A stretch of 64,000 nt of DNA, from positions 1,240,001-1,304,000 of the forward strand of contig NC_051120.1 in assembly GCF_014839805.1 (NCBI RefSeq). Direction: 5' to 3'. This DNA is from Manduca sexta (lineage: Eukaryota > Arthropoda > Insecta > Lepidoptera > Sphingidae). The notes under the pieces were generated by a model. The model worked only from the letters and a program-made list of their open reading frames with translations. It searched no databases and was not told the DNA's origin. A program made the translations under genes and the position numbers. This document shows positions 38,541-50,059 of the stretch, one piece after another. Position 1 is the stretch's first letter. The number at the start of each line of letters is the position of its first letter.

Positions 38541-38939
38541 CATTAAATCTGTATACGTTAAGCTGATTGATGATTTCTTGCTAGCAACTCTTTCATTAGT
38601 GATAAAGCACTAACGTCTCACGATCGCGTAAACTTGATTATATCTACACATCACTAGTTTCCGGTCGTAAATTAAAAAAATATAATGATGATCAGATTAT
38701 AACGGACACACATCCTTCTAGATAAGTAGGCTAAGATCCGATACTGATCATATGTGGACTTAGCTTTATAATATTTATGATTCTAAGCTAAGTGTTAGTA
38801 ATTTGTAGGTGGTTCAACGAACTAAGAGCTATAATTTCTTAAGATTACCTACTTTACCATCATTATCTCTTGGATAGGTCGCAAATTTTTTGATGCCTTA
38901 CAATTAGCTAATCCCAAAGTGATTCATTTGAACTAAAAT

Positions 38940-39240
38940 TTAAGTAATATTTGGTGCTCGTGGTTTCGCTTGCGTTAAAGTCTCTAAAACAATAACGATT
39001 CCTAGTGTCATCTGTACTATGCCAGCACCATCTATTGCAACAATCGGATTAAAAATCACGTAATTTCCTACAGAAACAAATAGCCGGGACATAGAACCTT
39101 AACGTGTTAATTCAGGAATTGGTTATGTATTAAATTTGATCTAAATCCGTTCAGCTGTTTCTGCAGTTACTTCTCACAAACATCTAAACATTTTCACAAA
39201 CTCGCATTTATATGTAGTTAGATTAGATTATATTCATCAC
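38940..39240 (+). repeat. Family E-like repeat
   Basis: From 'ggtgctcgtggtttcgcttg' through 'gcaccatctattgcaacaat', 'tccgttcagctgtttctgca', 'cttctcacaaacatctaaac' and 'attttcacaaactcgcattt'. The same order, with clearly related sequence, occurs at 46600-46910, so these are two copies of one family. Confidence 0.65.
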
Positions 39241-39367
39241 TGAATGAATCGTTTCTGCGGGGATATTACAGGAAATCAATGTAAAATTATATATAGAAAG
39301 TTCAAAAAATAATTAATCCTTCTTTTAGACACATTCGGCATGTTTTGGAGTTATTGATATTAAAAGA

Positions 39368-39434
39368 GATCATGTAACATCTGGAATTGCTCTTTGCTAA
39401 GATCATGTAACATCTGAAACCTCTTGCTCTTTGG
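39368..39434. repeat. Direct repeat of about 34 bp
   Basis: 'gatcatgtaacatctg' occurs twice, each followed within a few bases by 'ttgctcttt'. The second unit carries a short extra segment. Confidence 0.65.
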
Positions 39435-39444
39435 TAGACACTTA

Positions 39445-39569
39445 AAGCATCGGAATGTTTGCCGGCAAACATGACAGCTACATGACATTACGCGTGTCAC
39501 CTTATTATGTAGTATATAAGGTTATATTCCCGTGACACACGTAAATGTCATGTCAACATTCCGATGCTT
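39445..39569. repeat. Imperfect hairpin (small foldback)
   Basis: The ends 'aagcatcggaatgtt' (39445-39459) and 'aacattccgatgctt' (39555-39569) are perfect inverse complements. Inside, 'catgacattacgcgtgtcac' pairs with 'gtgacacacgtaaatgtcat' with few mismatches, apart from about 20 extra bases ('gccggcaaacatgacagcta') in the left arm. Confidence 0.75.
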
Positions 39570-39764
39570 CATGGATTAAACATAATTGAACTCGTTCCAT
39601 ACTTATGACGCGCGAACTATTTTTTTAATTTGACATCCATTAAACCCATACATCAGATGGTGAAGTGTCCCAAGTGACATGGTGCGGAGTCACGAAGTCA
39701 TCGTGATGTGCAAAAAGTTGTAATTAGCTCTCGTGACTGATCGAGTGGCAGGCTTTTTATGTGA

Positions 39765-39905
39765 AACTAGGTCTTGCTCGCGACTTTACTTTCGTGTTGG
39801 GCTTGTGGCAAAAAATAGTGTTTGCCTTTTAATGGGGTTCAGGCTTATGGTGTGATAATCTCTTCAAAATCGTTTGAGTAGTTGAGAAATAGTTACTTTT
39901 GCACT
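39765..39905 (+). repeat. Family E-like fragment
   Basis: 'ggtcttgctcgcgactttac', 'ttttaatggggttcaggctt' and 'tgagtagttgagaaatagtt' parallel the copy at 44933-45100. Confidence 0.5.
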
Positions 39906-39990
39906 TAATTTAATGGCCATATGATTAAGGATAATTATAATTCATGGTATGGAGTATATGTAATGGTATTTTTTCTTATGTATTTATGTT

Positions 39991-40217
39991 GCCTCAGTGG
40001 CGTTGTTGTATTGCGTGGTTCATACGACTTCTAATCTGATATCTCTATTTCGAATCCCGGGTCGGGTTTTTAATCTAAGTATCAGTCTTGAGTCTGTGTA
40101 CTTGTGACGAATATAGTGATAGGGTCGCCCCTATCACGTTACAAGAGGGACACATGGCGAAAAGTGGGTGCCCTAGTTTCATGTCTGCCTCTTTGGGGAT
40201 AAAAAGCGTGAAGATGT
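39991..40217 (+). repeat. Family A SINE, nearly full length
   Basis: Head 'gcctcagtggcgttgttgta', box B 'tttcgaatcccgggtcgggt', middle 'agtatcagtcttgagtctg', 'gataggg-tcgcccctatcac' and tail 'gcgaaaagtgggtgccctag'. I find no matching flank duplication, so it is older than 56845-57099. Confidence 0.8.
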
Positions 40218-40430
40218 ACCACACTTACTTTCCATTAACATCGTAACCGACCCCCTGGTAGCTTGATACCGTTTTTTACGTCGTTCACTGATGTCGTGAC
40301 TGCCGCACATAATTCCATCAAATTGTAACAGTAACTCGCTCATACACTTCATATTAATGAAATTCTAATTTATTTCGTGGATAGGTTTAAGGCGAACGGT
40401 GCAGCGGGTTATTTGTTAGATTTTGATGGG

Positions 40431-40448
40431 TTAGGTTAGGTTAGGTTA
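40431..40448 (+). repeat. Short TTAGG telomere-like run
   Basis: 'ttaggttaggttaggtta': three and a half perfect units of TTAGG, the insect telomeric repeat. Too short to conclude more than interstitial occurrence. Confidence 0.6.
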
Positions 40449-40734
40449 TCTTTGATGTAAAAATCGTATGACATAAATCCTAGATAATATTTTGAAGTTA
40501 TTTTTGGAAGTTTGTGTTTTATTTGTAAAACGTTAACTGTGAAACCGATGTTAAATATTCTTCCGCTTTTAGTACCAAATATAAAATAAGTATTATTTGA
40601 ATTGATGATCTAGTAGGCATCATTCAATATAACATCACTTTTACATTTCATAATTGAACTAATGTGATTATATCTTGAGCAAGGCTATAACATATACTAA
40701 TCTTAATTGTACTGATGTGATATTTAGTACATTT

Positions 40735-40865
40735 TTATTCGCGTCAGTCCGTCCATCGGGCCACGCATTACATTTTCGTGTAACCGGGCCTGTGGGCCGC
40801 TCGTGCCCCATTCGCCACGCGGATTGACCCACTGCGCGTGCGTTTTTACACCCATTGTTGCTGCT
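40735..40865. promoter_or_regulatory. GC-rich island in the intron
   Basis: About 130 bp from 'ttcgcgtcagtccgtcc' to 'gcgtttttacacccattgtt' with many CpGs, between AT-rich flanks. It matches no repeat family here. Candidate enhancer or unannotated exon; the frames are short. Confidence 0.3.
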
Positions 40866-41449
40866 AAATGGTAGTACACAGTTAGCTACCAGAGATTAAT
40901 GGTTTCATTTTCACATTTTTGTTGCTCAACTCGTTTAGCAATAGTGATTTCGTACATATTCGTAGAAACAAAGCAACATGCATAAATACTTGGTGCGAAC
41001 TGTTGAGTAGACCTAGTGAATAAAATATAAAAATGACTGAGTTCTAAGATAACATACATTAAAAAAAAATAGACTTATTAAAAACCTCGTTTTTTTAAGT
41101 TCTGTGTGCAAATCAAATATACTCAAAATACACACAAATAATGTAAACCCTATCTTTGATACGCCAGCATTCATACACATGTTACGCATATCTGGTAAAA
41201 ACATTATTTAGCATTGAAAACACATAACCTAAAATATATAAAAGTCTACCAAACACTACGCTTCTTACTTACGTTGTAAACTTTTCTAACAGATATATTG
41301 CGTTTTTTGTTTCTTGTTCAATTACATTTTACGTCAGAGAAAACGAGACAAAACATTGTATATCTTTGACTGATATTCAGACTACCCGAAACACGCATCG
41401 TCATAGATTCTAATCTAGAAATGTCTATATTTTTAATTACATAAACACG

Positions 41450-41620
41450 CGCGGTGTTTTTGCGCGCTGGCCGGGCTCCACTGGCTCACATTCTGGCGGG
41501 TTTTTGCCGGCGCACCGTCGCCAGTGTAATTGGCAGGGGTTATCTGGACCGCCTCCCGGAGATTGGGGTCTATGCTATTTATGTCCCGGAAAGAGACGTG
41601 TCCTGGAATGTTTTTGTGCA
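41450..41620. other. GC-rich block of unknown origin
   Basis: About 170 bp that is sharply GC-richer than its flanks, from 'gcggtgtttttgcgcgctgg' to 'gagacgtgtcctggaatg'. It is open for 62-82 codons in several frames on both strands. Several frames open at once argues for composition and against coding. It could be a fragment of a GC-rich mobile element. Confidence 0.35.
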
Positions 41621-41765
41621 TACATATTTATTTTTATTGGATCGCCAGTGGGTACATTAAGAACAAATGAAAGCAAACACTCAAATCAAACTAACCAGTT
41701 ACAGGCAACCACAATTAACATAAAATATTATATCCGACATATTTTACATTAAAGGTTTATAGAGT

Positions 41766-41800
41766 ACTTATCAATGCTTACCATATGTAAGTATTGATAA
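41766..41800. repeat. Short hairpin
   Basis: 'cttatcaatgcttac' (41766-41780) pairs with 'gtaagtattgataag' (41786-41800) around CATAT, with one G-T position. Confidence 0.75.
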
Positions 41801-42224
41801 GGTATTCTTGGGAGCTTATGCTTATTGTGTAAACTTGTAACGCGGTTGTGTTAACTTCGAAAAAATTGCGTGAAATGGTATTATGTGTGCCAATTTCAAA
41901 TTTGGTGAAGGCGATTAGGTGTTGCGTGTTTGTTATGAAGTATTAAAGGAACATGGGGCGTAGGGAATCAGAGTCTTGGCATATTTTTGAGCTACTAGAG
42001 GCAATGTAGATGATAAAATTGCTGTTGTTCGGCACCTAAAATTCAATTCACCAAAATCTTATATTTATTTGAGTTCATTCATTTCTTCTTTATTTGAGGT
42101 TAAGTTTATCAGAAAAGTAAACAAACAGATCGCCGTAAACTACAGTATTTTACTTAGTGGTAGGCCTGCTTGATCGACAGATGCTGTAGGCAATCATTGA
42201 TCATTATTATAATCAATTAGGCAA

Positions 42225-42330
42225 AGCTACAAGGCTGTCTTTTACTAAACAAAGGCCTCCCCCAAAGATTTCCAGACCGATCTTTTGCAAATTGACTGCA
42301 TCTAATATCGCTCGTACCACCAACACATCT
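42225..42330 (+). repeat. Common lepidopteran dispersed repeat
   Basis: 'aacaaaggcctcccccaaag', 'atttccagaccgatctt' and 'gcatctaatatcg' match the widespread lepidopteran repeat that reads 'aacataggcctcccccaa' (recalled). A second, poorer copy is at 53722-53800. Confidence 0.55.
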
Positions 42331-43307
42331 CTGAATTTAATTTCTGCCGATCGTGTTTATGGTTAGAGCAGATCAAACCTTCGTCGTCGCAGAATTTTCG
42401 AGACTGTTACGCACCCAATGATATGACAACTAGAGGCATATGCACATTGGAAAGTTGTATGCAAATGTGTATTTTATCACATCACTTTCTCTTCATTAAG
42501 TGTAAGTGCGCGGATTTTGATACATGTATTAATTTGTATTTTCGCAGTTGGATGAGTGAGGCTGAGTTCTGTAAAACTACGGTATTGAGGTCCAACCGGA
42601 ATATATATAGGGTGGTATAACAATAACGTTTTAATGTATTTTGAACTGTCCTGCCCTTGTTATTAGGTCCAGTACGAATCTAGACATGGTTGAGTTTAAA
42701 TAAGACTAATCTCTGACGATTTTTCGCCAATATTCATTTGAAGGCAGGAGAGCAGGGCCAATCCGTTTTGTACGTCTAAGCTCAGCATGCAAAAAAATAT
42801 AATGGATTAATGCTAAATGAAATAATTTATTTGAACCTGTAAAATGTTATAAATAATTGAGATTCCTTTAATATTAATTCTACCATTAGTTCGGAAAGCA
42901 GTTCTCACCAGACAAGAACGGGCAAGAAACTCTAGTGTTGCTCTTTCCAAAATTAGTTAGAGTATAAACTACAGTGCAAACAGAGAAAAAATACAATTGG
43001 TATATAGATATACAAAGTGATATAATATGTCAATCTTATGTCATATTTTTTGTTCCAGATATCAGCGGAACTTGTACAGAAGATTGATTACTAGGTAAGT
43101 AATCAGAAATAAATAAATATTACATTAGCAATAAATTGAAATGACTCATTGTTGATTGATTGATTACTGACTTTATAAATTATTTCTAGTTAGGTCATGC
43201 AATTTAATTAGGTCATGATGAAGCAAATTGTACTGACAACATTTAAGAGGGAAGTAGTCATAAACATGATAAGAAAATGTAGGTAGGTGACGAAGGTATG
43301 ATTAGGT

Positions 43308-43520
43308 AGCCTCGTTGGTCCAACGGCGACATTAACTGTGGAGCATGATGACCAAATTCGAAACCCAAGTCGACAAACATTTTGTGCTGATTTTGCTATC
43401 TCGATTTCATAAGACTACATTGCCCAGAAAATGTTGGTGTCAGATCGATAGCAAATCGCTTCTGCTACATGCTTAAAAAGTTTCTCGTGACGAACCCATA
43501 TTGTATTAAGGTAAGAGCAG
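43308..43520 (+). repeat. tRNA-headed SINE-like element
   Basis: 'ggtagcctcgttggtccaac' (box A region) and 'caaattcgaaacccaagtcg' (box B region, degraded) sit about 60 bp apart. The remainder is an AT-rich body ending near 'ggtaagagcagatagaaaaa'. Confidence 0.45.
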
Positions 43521-43738
43521 ATAGAAAAAGAAAGAGTAGGTAATGAAATTTAAATGTAACTTTTATTCTTGGTATTTTTGTTTTATTTGTATAACATTGT
43601 TTTTTGTTTAGTGCAGTATTTCGCCTTACTAGACTAATGCATTGATAATAATGTGTACATGCACTTAGGGTTATTGTTTAGAAGGATATTTCATATTTGT
43701 CCTATTGTATTGAGATGTATTTAACATAAATATGTTGT

Positions 43739-44032
43739 GTGTATCGATATAATAAAAAAAATAAATCGAATATTACTAAGTTAGTCTTCAACCTGGACAT
43801 TACTACGATGTCATTGAACCTAATTGCAAAAAACAATTCCAAGTACAACAACAAAACACATTGTCATCGTAACCATTCGAATGTCCTCGCACGATACAAT
43901 CGATGTCTCGTTGTAAAATCGATGAAATTCCTTCACAATCGGCAACATGTCACGTTTGCACCTAACATCCTAGATTACCGCCAGGCGGTGCAAGGCATGC
44001 GCTGTCGTCGTTTTAAATTAACTTTTATGTAG
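43739..44032 (+). other. Unsupported 97-codon frame
   Basis: One continuous frame with no motif, no Kozak-like context and AT-biased codons; I regard it as chance. The surrounding 43.52-44.22 kb holds nothing recognisable. Confidence 0.2.
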
Positions 44033-44221
44033 ATGATAGTAAGGTATAGAAATCCTCGTATTTTGTTTTGAGTTAAATTATATACATTAATATTAGAGCA
44101 GGGGTAGATAGGATACTATATTACATTTTGTGGAGACAGTATATTTATACCAATATGTGCCAAAGATCGGGCGTATTTTTTAAATAATGTGCAAAGCTAG
44201 TGTTTAACTAGGTTAATCCGA

Positions 44222-44565
44222 GTAATAATAATAATAATATAATAATATCAGTCCTGTATTTATATACTTGCCCTCTGCTGAGCACGGGCCTCCTCTACTA
44301 CTAAGAGGGATTAGGCCTTAGTCCACCACGCTGGCCTAGTGCAGATTGGTAGACTTCACACACCTTCGAAATTCCTATAGAGAACTTCTCAGATGTGCAG
44401 GTTTCCTCACGATGTTTTCCTTCACCGTTAAAGCGAACGATAAATTCACAAAAGAATACACACATGATTTTTTTAGAAAAGTCAGAGGTGTGTGCCCTTG
44501 GGATTTGAACCTGCGGACATTCGTCTTGGCAGTCCGTTCCACACCCAACTAGGCTATCGCCGCTT
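44222..44565 (-). repeat. Family B SINE, full length
   Basis: On the minus strand it reads 'gcggcgatagcctagttggg' (box A), 'ccgcaggttcaaatcccaag' (box B), 'aacggtgaaggaaaacatcg', 'ggccagcgtggtggactaag', 'cctcttagtagtagaggagg' and ends in a (TTA/TAT)n tail seen on the + strand as 'taataataataataatata'. The tRNA-like head, body and simple-repeat tail are the classic SINE layout, transcribed by RNA polymerase III and mobilised by a partner LINE. Confidence 0.85.
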
Positions 44566-44932
44566 AATACCATATATTGTTTTTTTTTTATAACAATACT
44601 ATGCCCAGGAATTCTTGCCCTCATATTAGTTATTGGAAATCAATTCATCCAGAAATATTCTGTTACGTCACCGTAGACGATCTACATTTAAACTTGTTAT
44701 TGTTTTGCAAATTGATGCGTTAAAACTTCTTAAGATATGTCTAAATGTCAATAACCTTATAAAGGAATTTAGACAAAGGCTTAGAGATCTGTTTGAATTT
44801 TGATAACGCGTAATTATTTCTATCTCTTATCTGCCTTACTCGGCTTGTTTAAAATTTAAATCAAAATTTCTATCAGTCGTTTTTGTTTCAAGTCCACACT
44901 CATAAAAAATACTTCTTGGTAAATATACCTAA

Positions 44933-45100
44933 CAAGATTTTGCTCGCGACTTCACCATCATTCGATTTGATACATAAAAAATAGCCTGTGTACTTTTAAT
45001 GGGGTTCGAGCTTACTCCGTACCTTTAATCAAAATCAGTTCAGTGATTTAACCGTGAAAGCGTAACAGTTACTTTCAAATTTGTATTAATAGAAGCTGAC
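44933..45100 (+). repeat. Family E-like fragment
   Basis: 'gattttgctcgcgacttcac', 'aaaaaatagcctgtgtactt', 'tttaatggggttcgagctta' and 'atttaaccgtgaaagcgtaa' follow the standard order. Confidence 0.6.
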
Positions 45101-45122
45101 CACTGATGAGAGACCCAAAGAC

Positions 45123-45342
45123 AGTAATAATATAATAATATCAGCTCTGTATATTATATTGTCCTACTGTTGGGCACGGGCCTCCTCTATTGCTGAGAGG
45201 GATTAGGCCTTCATGCTGGCGTAGTGAGGATTAGTAGACTTCACTCCTCCCTCCCTCCCTCAAAATTCCTGTAAAGAATTTCTCAGATAGTTTCCTCACG
45301 ATGTTTTCCTTCACCGTTAAAGCAAGCGATAATTTCATTATG
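45123..45342 (-). repeat. Family B SINE, lacking its tRNA head
   Basis: Matches 44222-44450 from the simple-repeat tail through 'ctcctctattgctgagaggg' and 'ttcaccgttaaagcaagcga', then ends. It contains a small CTCC expansion ('cctccctccctccctc'). Confidence 0.75.
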
Positions 45343-45424
45343 AATGAATCAAATATTAATCCAAGGGATAAATAGGGGTCGTATATTCTTAGGCAATTAT
45401 TGAAAGCGCACCAAGTTATAAATA

Positions 45425-45535
45425 CAGCGGCCGGCCGTGACTTGGCACGTGGTGGCATACTGTAGCGGGTGCGCGCTGACCGACATATCCTCTAACGGTG
45501 CGTGCGGCCGCTGCGGCGACCTCATCTAGGGTTGA
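45425..45535. other. GC-rich patch with NotI-like palindrome
   Basis: 'cagcggccggccgtgacttg' and 'cgtgcggccgctgcggcgac' bracket about 90 bp of high GC and are partly inverse complements. It may be the core of a MITE or a regulatory island. Confidence 0.35.
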
Positions 45536-46599
45536 CACCACGGGATTTTGAACTTAATGATCATGTTAATAGGTTGAAAAATGATGAATCCTCACCGATG
45601 AATGAATCGACACCGAGATTTCCGAATGGCAGAAACATAAACCATCCTCCACTGCCTAAATTCATGTTGCCTTCTTTAATGGTCAACATTATAAACCATG
45701 ATGTCTCTGATATAGAGTAATCGGAGAAGGTTATACTTATGATTAGTCAACCACTCACTTAATTTAGCTCCGAAAATGAATAAAATACAAAGGATGGTAG
45801 TGGAAGAGTCATAGAACTGGCCATTTCAATTTGTCCCGTTCTGTAGCTCTATACAATAATAGGTGAGATAATCTGCGCGACAACCCTAGCATATCATCTC
45901 CACCCTGTGACGAATCGTGATGACGCCCTGCAATGGTGTTGATGATGATTATTTTACAGAAAAAAATATGTAGGAAATATCAGCGATTTAGTACCGATAT
46001 GGCAACTTAAATATGGCTTTACGTAGAATCATTTGGAGTAAATTGTATAGGGATCGATTTGAATGTAGACTTTAGACTGACACTGCCAATAAAGTGCCTC
46101 CAGATCAGGAGGTATTATTAATAATACAATAATGACCAGAAGGTGGTATTGTTCATCGAAGATTAGAAGTATGTAAATTCAGTTGCACTGGATTCGACTA
46201 GAATTGAAGTTTTGGATTGAATGTTTTACGGCTCATAAGAGTCTTCTTGTGTCTAGTTCATGGGATTGCAAATGACACGTTGCCGTAGAAAGGTTACCAA
46301 TAACCTCCTTGTCTTTTCTTGGACATTCGAAATTGGACCTTAAAGCTTCCTAAAAAGAATTGCAATTATTGTCCAGGTAGCCGTACAACACATATTAAAT
46401 TAACGGTCCACCAATCTATAAAAATACCATTCATTATGCTGCATTATTTATACCCTTTTCAAAACTAACTTATAAATAGACAAGTGTAATAACTGGATAA
46501 TTATGTACAGAGGACAGTGTCGATATCATGTGGGTAATTACTCAGTCATCGGCTATTGGACCGAAATAGATATAAACATTGTGTCAAACTAGCTTGGAA

Positions 46600-46910
46600 G
46601 GTATGATACAACGACGTGTTGCTCATGGCTTCGCATGCGTCTAAGACTTTTCACGCTCCGAAAGTCCCTAACACGTGTAGCATTTATAGCGCCATCTGTA
46701 CTACGTCCTGCATTATTCCTGGTACTATTTCCCATAGGAGGAAATTGCTGGGATAAAAAGTAACCTATATGTTAAGCAGGATATGGTCTTTCTGTATTGT
46801 ATGTTTATTTTACCAAACTCTGTTCAGCTGTTTCAGCGTTTACTTCTTAACAAACATCTAAACATTTTCACAATATACGCATTTATTATGTTAATAGGAT
46901 AGTAAGATAA
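46600..46910 (+). repeat. Family E-like repeat, long copy
   Basis: Runs from 'gttgctcatggcttcgcatg' through 'gcgccatctgtactacgtcc', 'aaaaagtaacctatatgtta', 'tctgttcagctgtttcagcg' and 'aacaaacatctaaacatttt'. Parallel to 38940-39240. Confidence 0.65.
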
Positions 46911-46926
46911 TCAACTTTTGAATATG

Positions 46927-47050
46927 ACTGCTTCGGTAGCGTAGTTGTATGTGGTACGAATGTCGTGCTAATCTCTATTTCAATCTTTAGGCCGGGTAAT
47001 TTGATTTGGTTTTCCTGCTTAGTATTAAACTCGAGTCTAAAATTATGTAT
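46927..47050 (+). repeat. Family A SINE, 5' half
   Basis: Head 'ctgcttcggtagcgtagttg', degraded box B and 'cctgcttagtattaaactcg' match the first 120 bp of family A. The body after this is not recognisable. Confidence 0.65.
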
Positions 47051-47384
47051 AAAACCTAATTGTCAAAATTACTTTTCTACCCCTCTCTGAAAAGAGATAC
47101 AATGTATAATGTACATGTAGCGGAGCTAAATACATTTGCATATTGTCCAACGTCTTAACCACTATCCATATCGCTGACTCGAGTCAGATTCCCAGCAGTA
47201 AACCTCAGTGCTTTGTGCGAGCCGACAAACGGTCAATTAGCCGAGTGACGCATGCGTAATGACGGGCAAGTATCACGACGAACTACGTTACCTGTAACGG
47301 TCGGTAGTGTTGTACTTAGCAGAAGTTAATGAGGTTTATTTTGCTATTAGTCTTATATCTCTAGTAAATCTAGGCTTATAATGA

Positions 47385-47645
47385 ATCCCTCCGAGCCGAA
47401 TTTCGGCCACGGCGGCAATCTCAAAGGAGATCTACCAGGTATGCAGGAGATATTTTAGTGCACACTTGTGCACACACAGGGTCACTCTCTGTTCCTTCAG
47501 TCTCATAGTCAAGTGAGACGGCAATCAGTCATGTGACTAGAGAGAGATCATGCGCAGGACCAATGCCTTTAGATGCTTTCCGAGGCACGAGATATCACAC
47601 CGCCAATTTCCGTACTCCGAGCTGCGCCTGATTTTTTTTAAGATG
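47385..47645 (+). repeat. Family F, conserved lepidopteran repeat
   Basis: Blocks 'aaaggagatctaccaggtat', 'cacacacagggtcactctct', 'gagagagatcatgcgcagga', 'tgctttccgaggcacgagat', 'tcacaccgccaatttccgta' and 'ctccgagctgcgcctgattt' agree closely with a repeat I recall from many lepidopteran genomes. The family's origin (LINE or other) is not something I can state. Only one copy is seen here. Confidence 0.65.
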
Positions 47646-47954
47646 CATAAACCTAGTCACAATTATGTAGAATCTCTATATTTCTTTAAGGTTTATAATC
47701 CTATCTTATTGCTTTCTATTTGTCTTAGTGAGTTACGTCTCTGCCTATTCCTGAAAAAAGAAAAATTGATGCTGGTATAGGTATGTTTTCTACTTGCCCT
47801 TTAGCCACTCAAACATGCGGTCGGTGCAACCCAATGTGCATTAAATGATCTTCATGTTCTCTAAACAATGCTCGCAATAGCGAATGTTTTGTATTGCTTA
47901 AGGATTTGAAAAACTTGTTGTTAATTCTCATTAAATCTACAACTATATAAAAAT

Positions 47955-48060
47955 CGATACTAGAACATTTAATGCGAAAGTAACTGTCCGTTACGCTTTC
48001 ACGGTCAAATCGCTGAACCGATTTTGATGAAATGTTGTACGAAGTAAGTTTGAACCCTTT
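47955..48060 (-). repeat. Family E fragment, reverse orientation
   Basis: 'acgctttcacggtcaaatcg' followed by 'ctgaaccgattttgatgaaa' is the reverse arrangement of the family's start; it ends at a short direct duplication ('tttgaaccc', twice). Confidence 0.5.
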
Positions 48061-48097
48061 GAACCCTTTAGAGAACATAGACTACTTCTATGCTTAC

Positions 48098-48266
48098 ATT
48101 ATAAAGAGGAAAAGTTTCTCACTTTGTTTGTAAGTGCTAATTTCTGGAACTACTGAATCGATTTAGAAAATTCTTCCACAAATAGAAGTCTACATGACTC
48201 ATAAGTGCTATGAGACTTTTTGTCCCGGAAAAACGTACACGGGCAGAGCCGCGAGCAAAAGCAAAT
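48098..48266 (+). repeat. Family E repeat, nearly complete
   Basis: 'cattataaagaggaaaagtt', 'aactactgaatcgattta', 'tttttgtcccggaaaaacgt' and 'acacgggcagagccgcgagc' give start, middle and the diagnostic end. It lies next to the opposite-strand fragment at 47955-48060. Confidence 0.75.
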
Positions 48267-48335
48267 TTTTGATATTTACGACAAACCTAATTCCCAACAG
48301 ACGCTAGTATAACATATTTAGACTTAAGAAATATT

Positions 48336-48475
48336 GATTTCTTATGTTTACGCGAATGTTAGACATTAAAATTAAACTACTTTTCGGATTTTATCGCGGT
48401 TTTTTATAATTTAATTTTCCCTCAGCGTTTCGAAGACATTGCAGCCTTCATGGTCACGGGGGTCCTCTCGTACTG
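48336..48475. repeat. Family G repeat, copy 1
   Basis: Starts 'gatttcttatgtttacgcga', continues 'ggattttatcgcggtttttt', then 'gtttcgaagacattgcagcc' and 'ttcatggtcacggggg'. The last two are well known from lepidopteran repeats (recalled). The second copy is at 62633-62765. Confidence 0.6.
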
Positions 48476-49054
48476 TCTCGAAATAACAAGTAAAGATTTC
48501 CTTAGTTCCAAAGCAAGTTATTAAACTACACGCGTTTGCCCACGTGCCGTCACGACTAAGCGCATCACTAGCGGGTCAGTAAGTGCGATAATTGTGAGGT
48601 TATGCTGTTATAATTTGCGCCAGTGAGCTATGCCGCGCGCTGACCTGGCCAGTAGCCTGGTATATATTCCGTTACTATTACTTTATTGCTCAGGTTAATT
48701 GGTAGTTTTGCTGTTGTATCCGAGGTAAGTCGACTTAATGATTTAAGCAAAGAATCTAAGGCCTTACGGATGGTGAACCTTTATCGGTTAGACTCTATGC
48801 AGGGCCTACCTTAGCTATTCAGGTCTTCATTTTCTGGCTACTTTTTATATCATGACTTAACTATATTTTTGGCATACGTTTTCATTAATAATTTATTAAG
48901 CTGTGGAACAGTTTGCACTGGCAAACACTGGAACACGTATGCTAATACGTGTTCCCTTCTTTCTATATCTTGCGGTCCTTCAAGCGGAACGTGAAGAAGT
49001 GAAGAAGCAATTAAGCAGGCCGGCATTACTGTGCCAACCGTCCGGGGGGTGTTT

Positions 49055-49118
49055 AATATCTTGGAAATTCCTATAGAGCATTGTTTATGTCGGTTTCCTC
49101 ATGTATTCATCCTAGAGA
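49055..49118 (-). repeat. Family B SINE fragment, diverged
   Basis: 'ggaaattcctatagagca' and 'gtcggtttcctcatgtattc' match the family B body in reverse orientation. Confidence 0.45.
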
Positions 49119-49784
49119 GGAGAGGAGAGAACCATTTTAAGTTGGCTAATGTACAGTTGTAGTATAATAATATGTACTTTTACCACACTAATACAGTTAA
49201 TTCTATAAACATTGGTATTTTAAATAATTCCTCATAATGTATGTAAAGAGAAATCTAGATCGCCGTTGGTCTCGGTGTATGACAAATCGCTTCGAGTATT
49301 TAGCGTTACCTTATTTATTACCGGTTAAATGGCGTGCTACCGGCGGCCAGTGTTATGAGCGACAGCGATTGTTTGAATTTATCATGGATTATAAACTGTC
49401 TTTCAAATCTTGCGAGCTTTACGCGTTTCTTTGGCAACGCTATTATTTTCATCATTGTATTACTTTTAGAGAAATTGCTTATATTCGCGGCCTGCATAAG
49501 TCTTCTGAAATAAAAAATTGTTGTTTGTGGCATTCCAAAAGAATGTACCTTTTTTATGAAAGAATTTTCAATATCAGAGCAGGAGTTCCAAGATCCAAAG
49601 ATAATCGCTTTTAAGCAAACAAAACTTTATAAGTAAAGATATTTGGTATCTATAGCAGCGGGAAAAAAGCGTTTTAGCTTTAAGTTTGGCAGTAGGACTA
49701 CCTATTCATTTATAGAAAAAAAAATACTAGCTTCCAATTTTAGAAAAATCGCCTGTCATTGATTTTTAAACCATTTAACCAACA

Positions 49785-49960
49785 CGCTACCGCCTCCGCT
49801 AATCGTGCGCACGGACACCGCGTCTCAAACGAAGGAACGCGTGACGGGCGTGCGCTATGACTTCTGCGGGACCGGCAGAGTTAAATGTTACATATAAACA
49901 AGCCGGTTCCATACCGCTACTGACGGCGTGTGCCGTGCAAATTGCGTATTAATTAAAGAT
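49785..49960. promoter_or_regulatory. GC-rich island in the intron
   Basis: About 170 bp with many CpGs ('gaaggaacgcgtgacgggcg', 'ccgctactgacggcgtgtgc') between AT-rich flanks; no family match. Candidate regulatory element or small exon. The 125-codon frame just upstream (49237-49614) has no motif and is not adopted. Confidence 0.3.
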
Positions 49961-50059
49961 TGTTGGTCTGCCTGCGAGTGGATTTTGTATTAATATAATA
50001 AACACAACTGGCCTTTTCTTTTTCCTTTTCAATGTCCATATGGTTGTCAATACAACGTT

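Noticed and set aside
40431..40448. Telomere-like TTAGG run as a chromosome-fusion scar
   Set aside because: Only about 18 bp; short TTAGG runs are frequent in insect DNA.
49237..49614. 125-codon + strand frame
   Set aside because: No recognisable domain, a 71-codon frame is open on the opposite strand, and no splice signals frame it.
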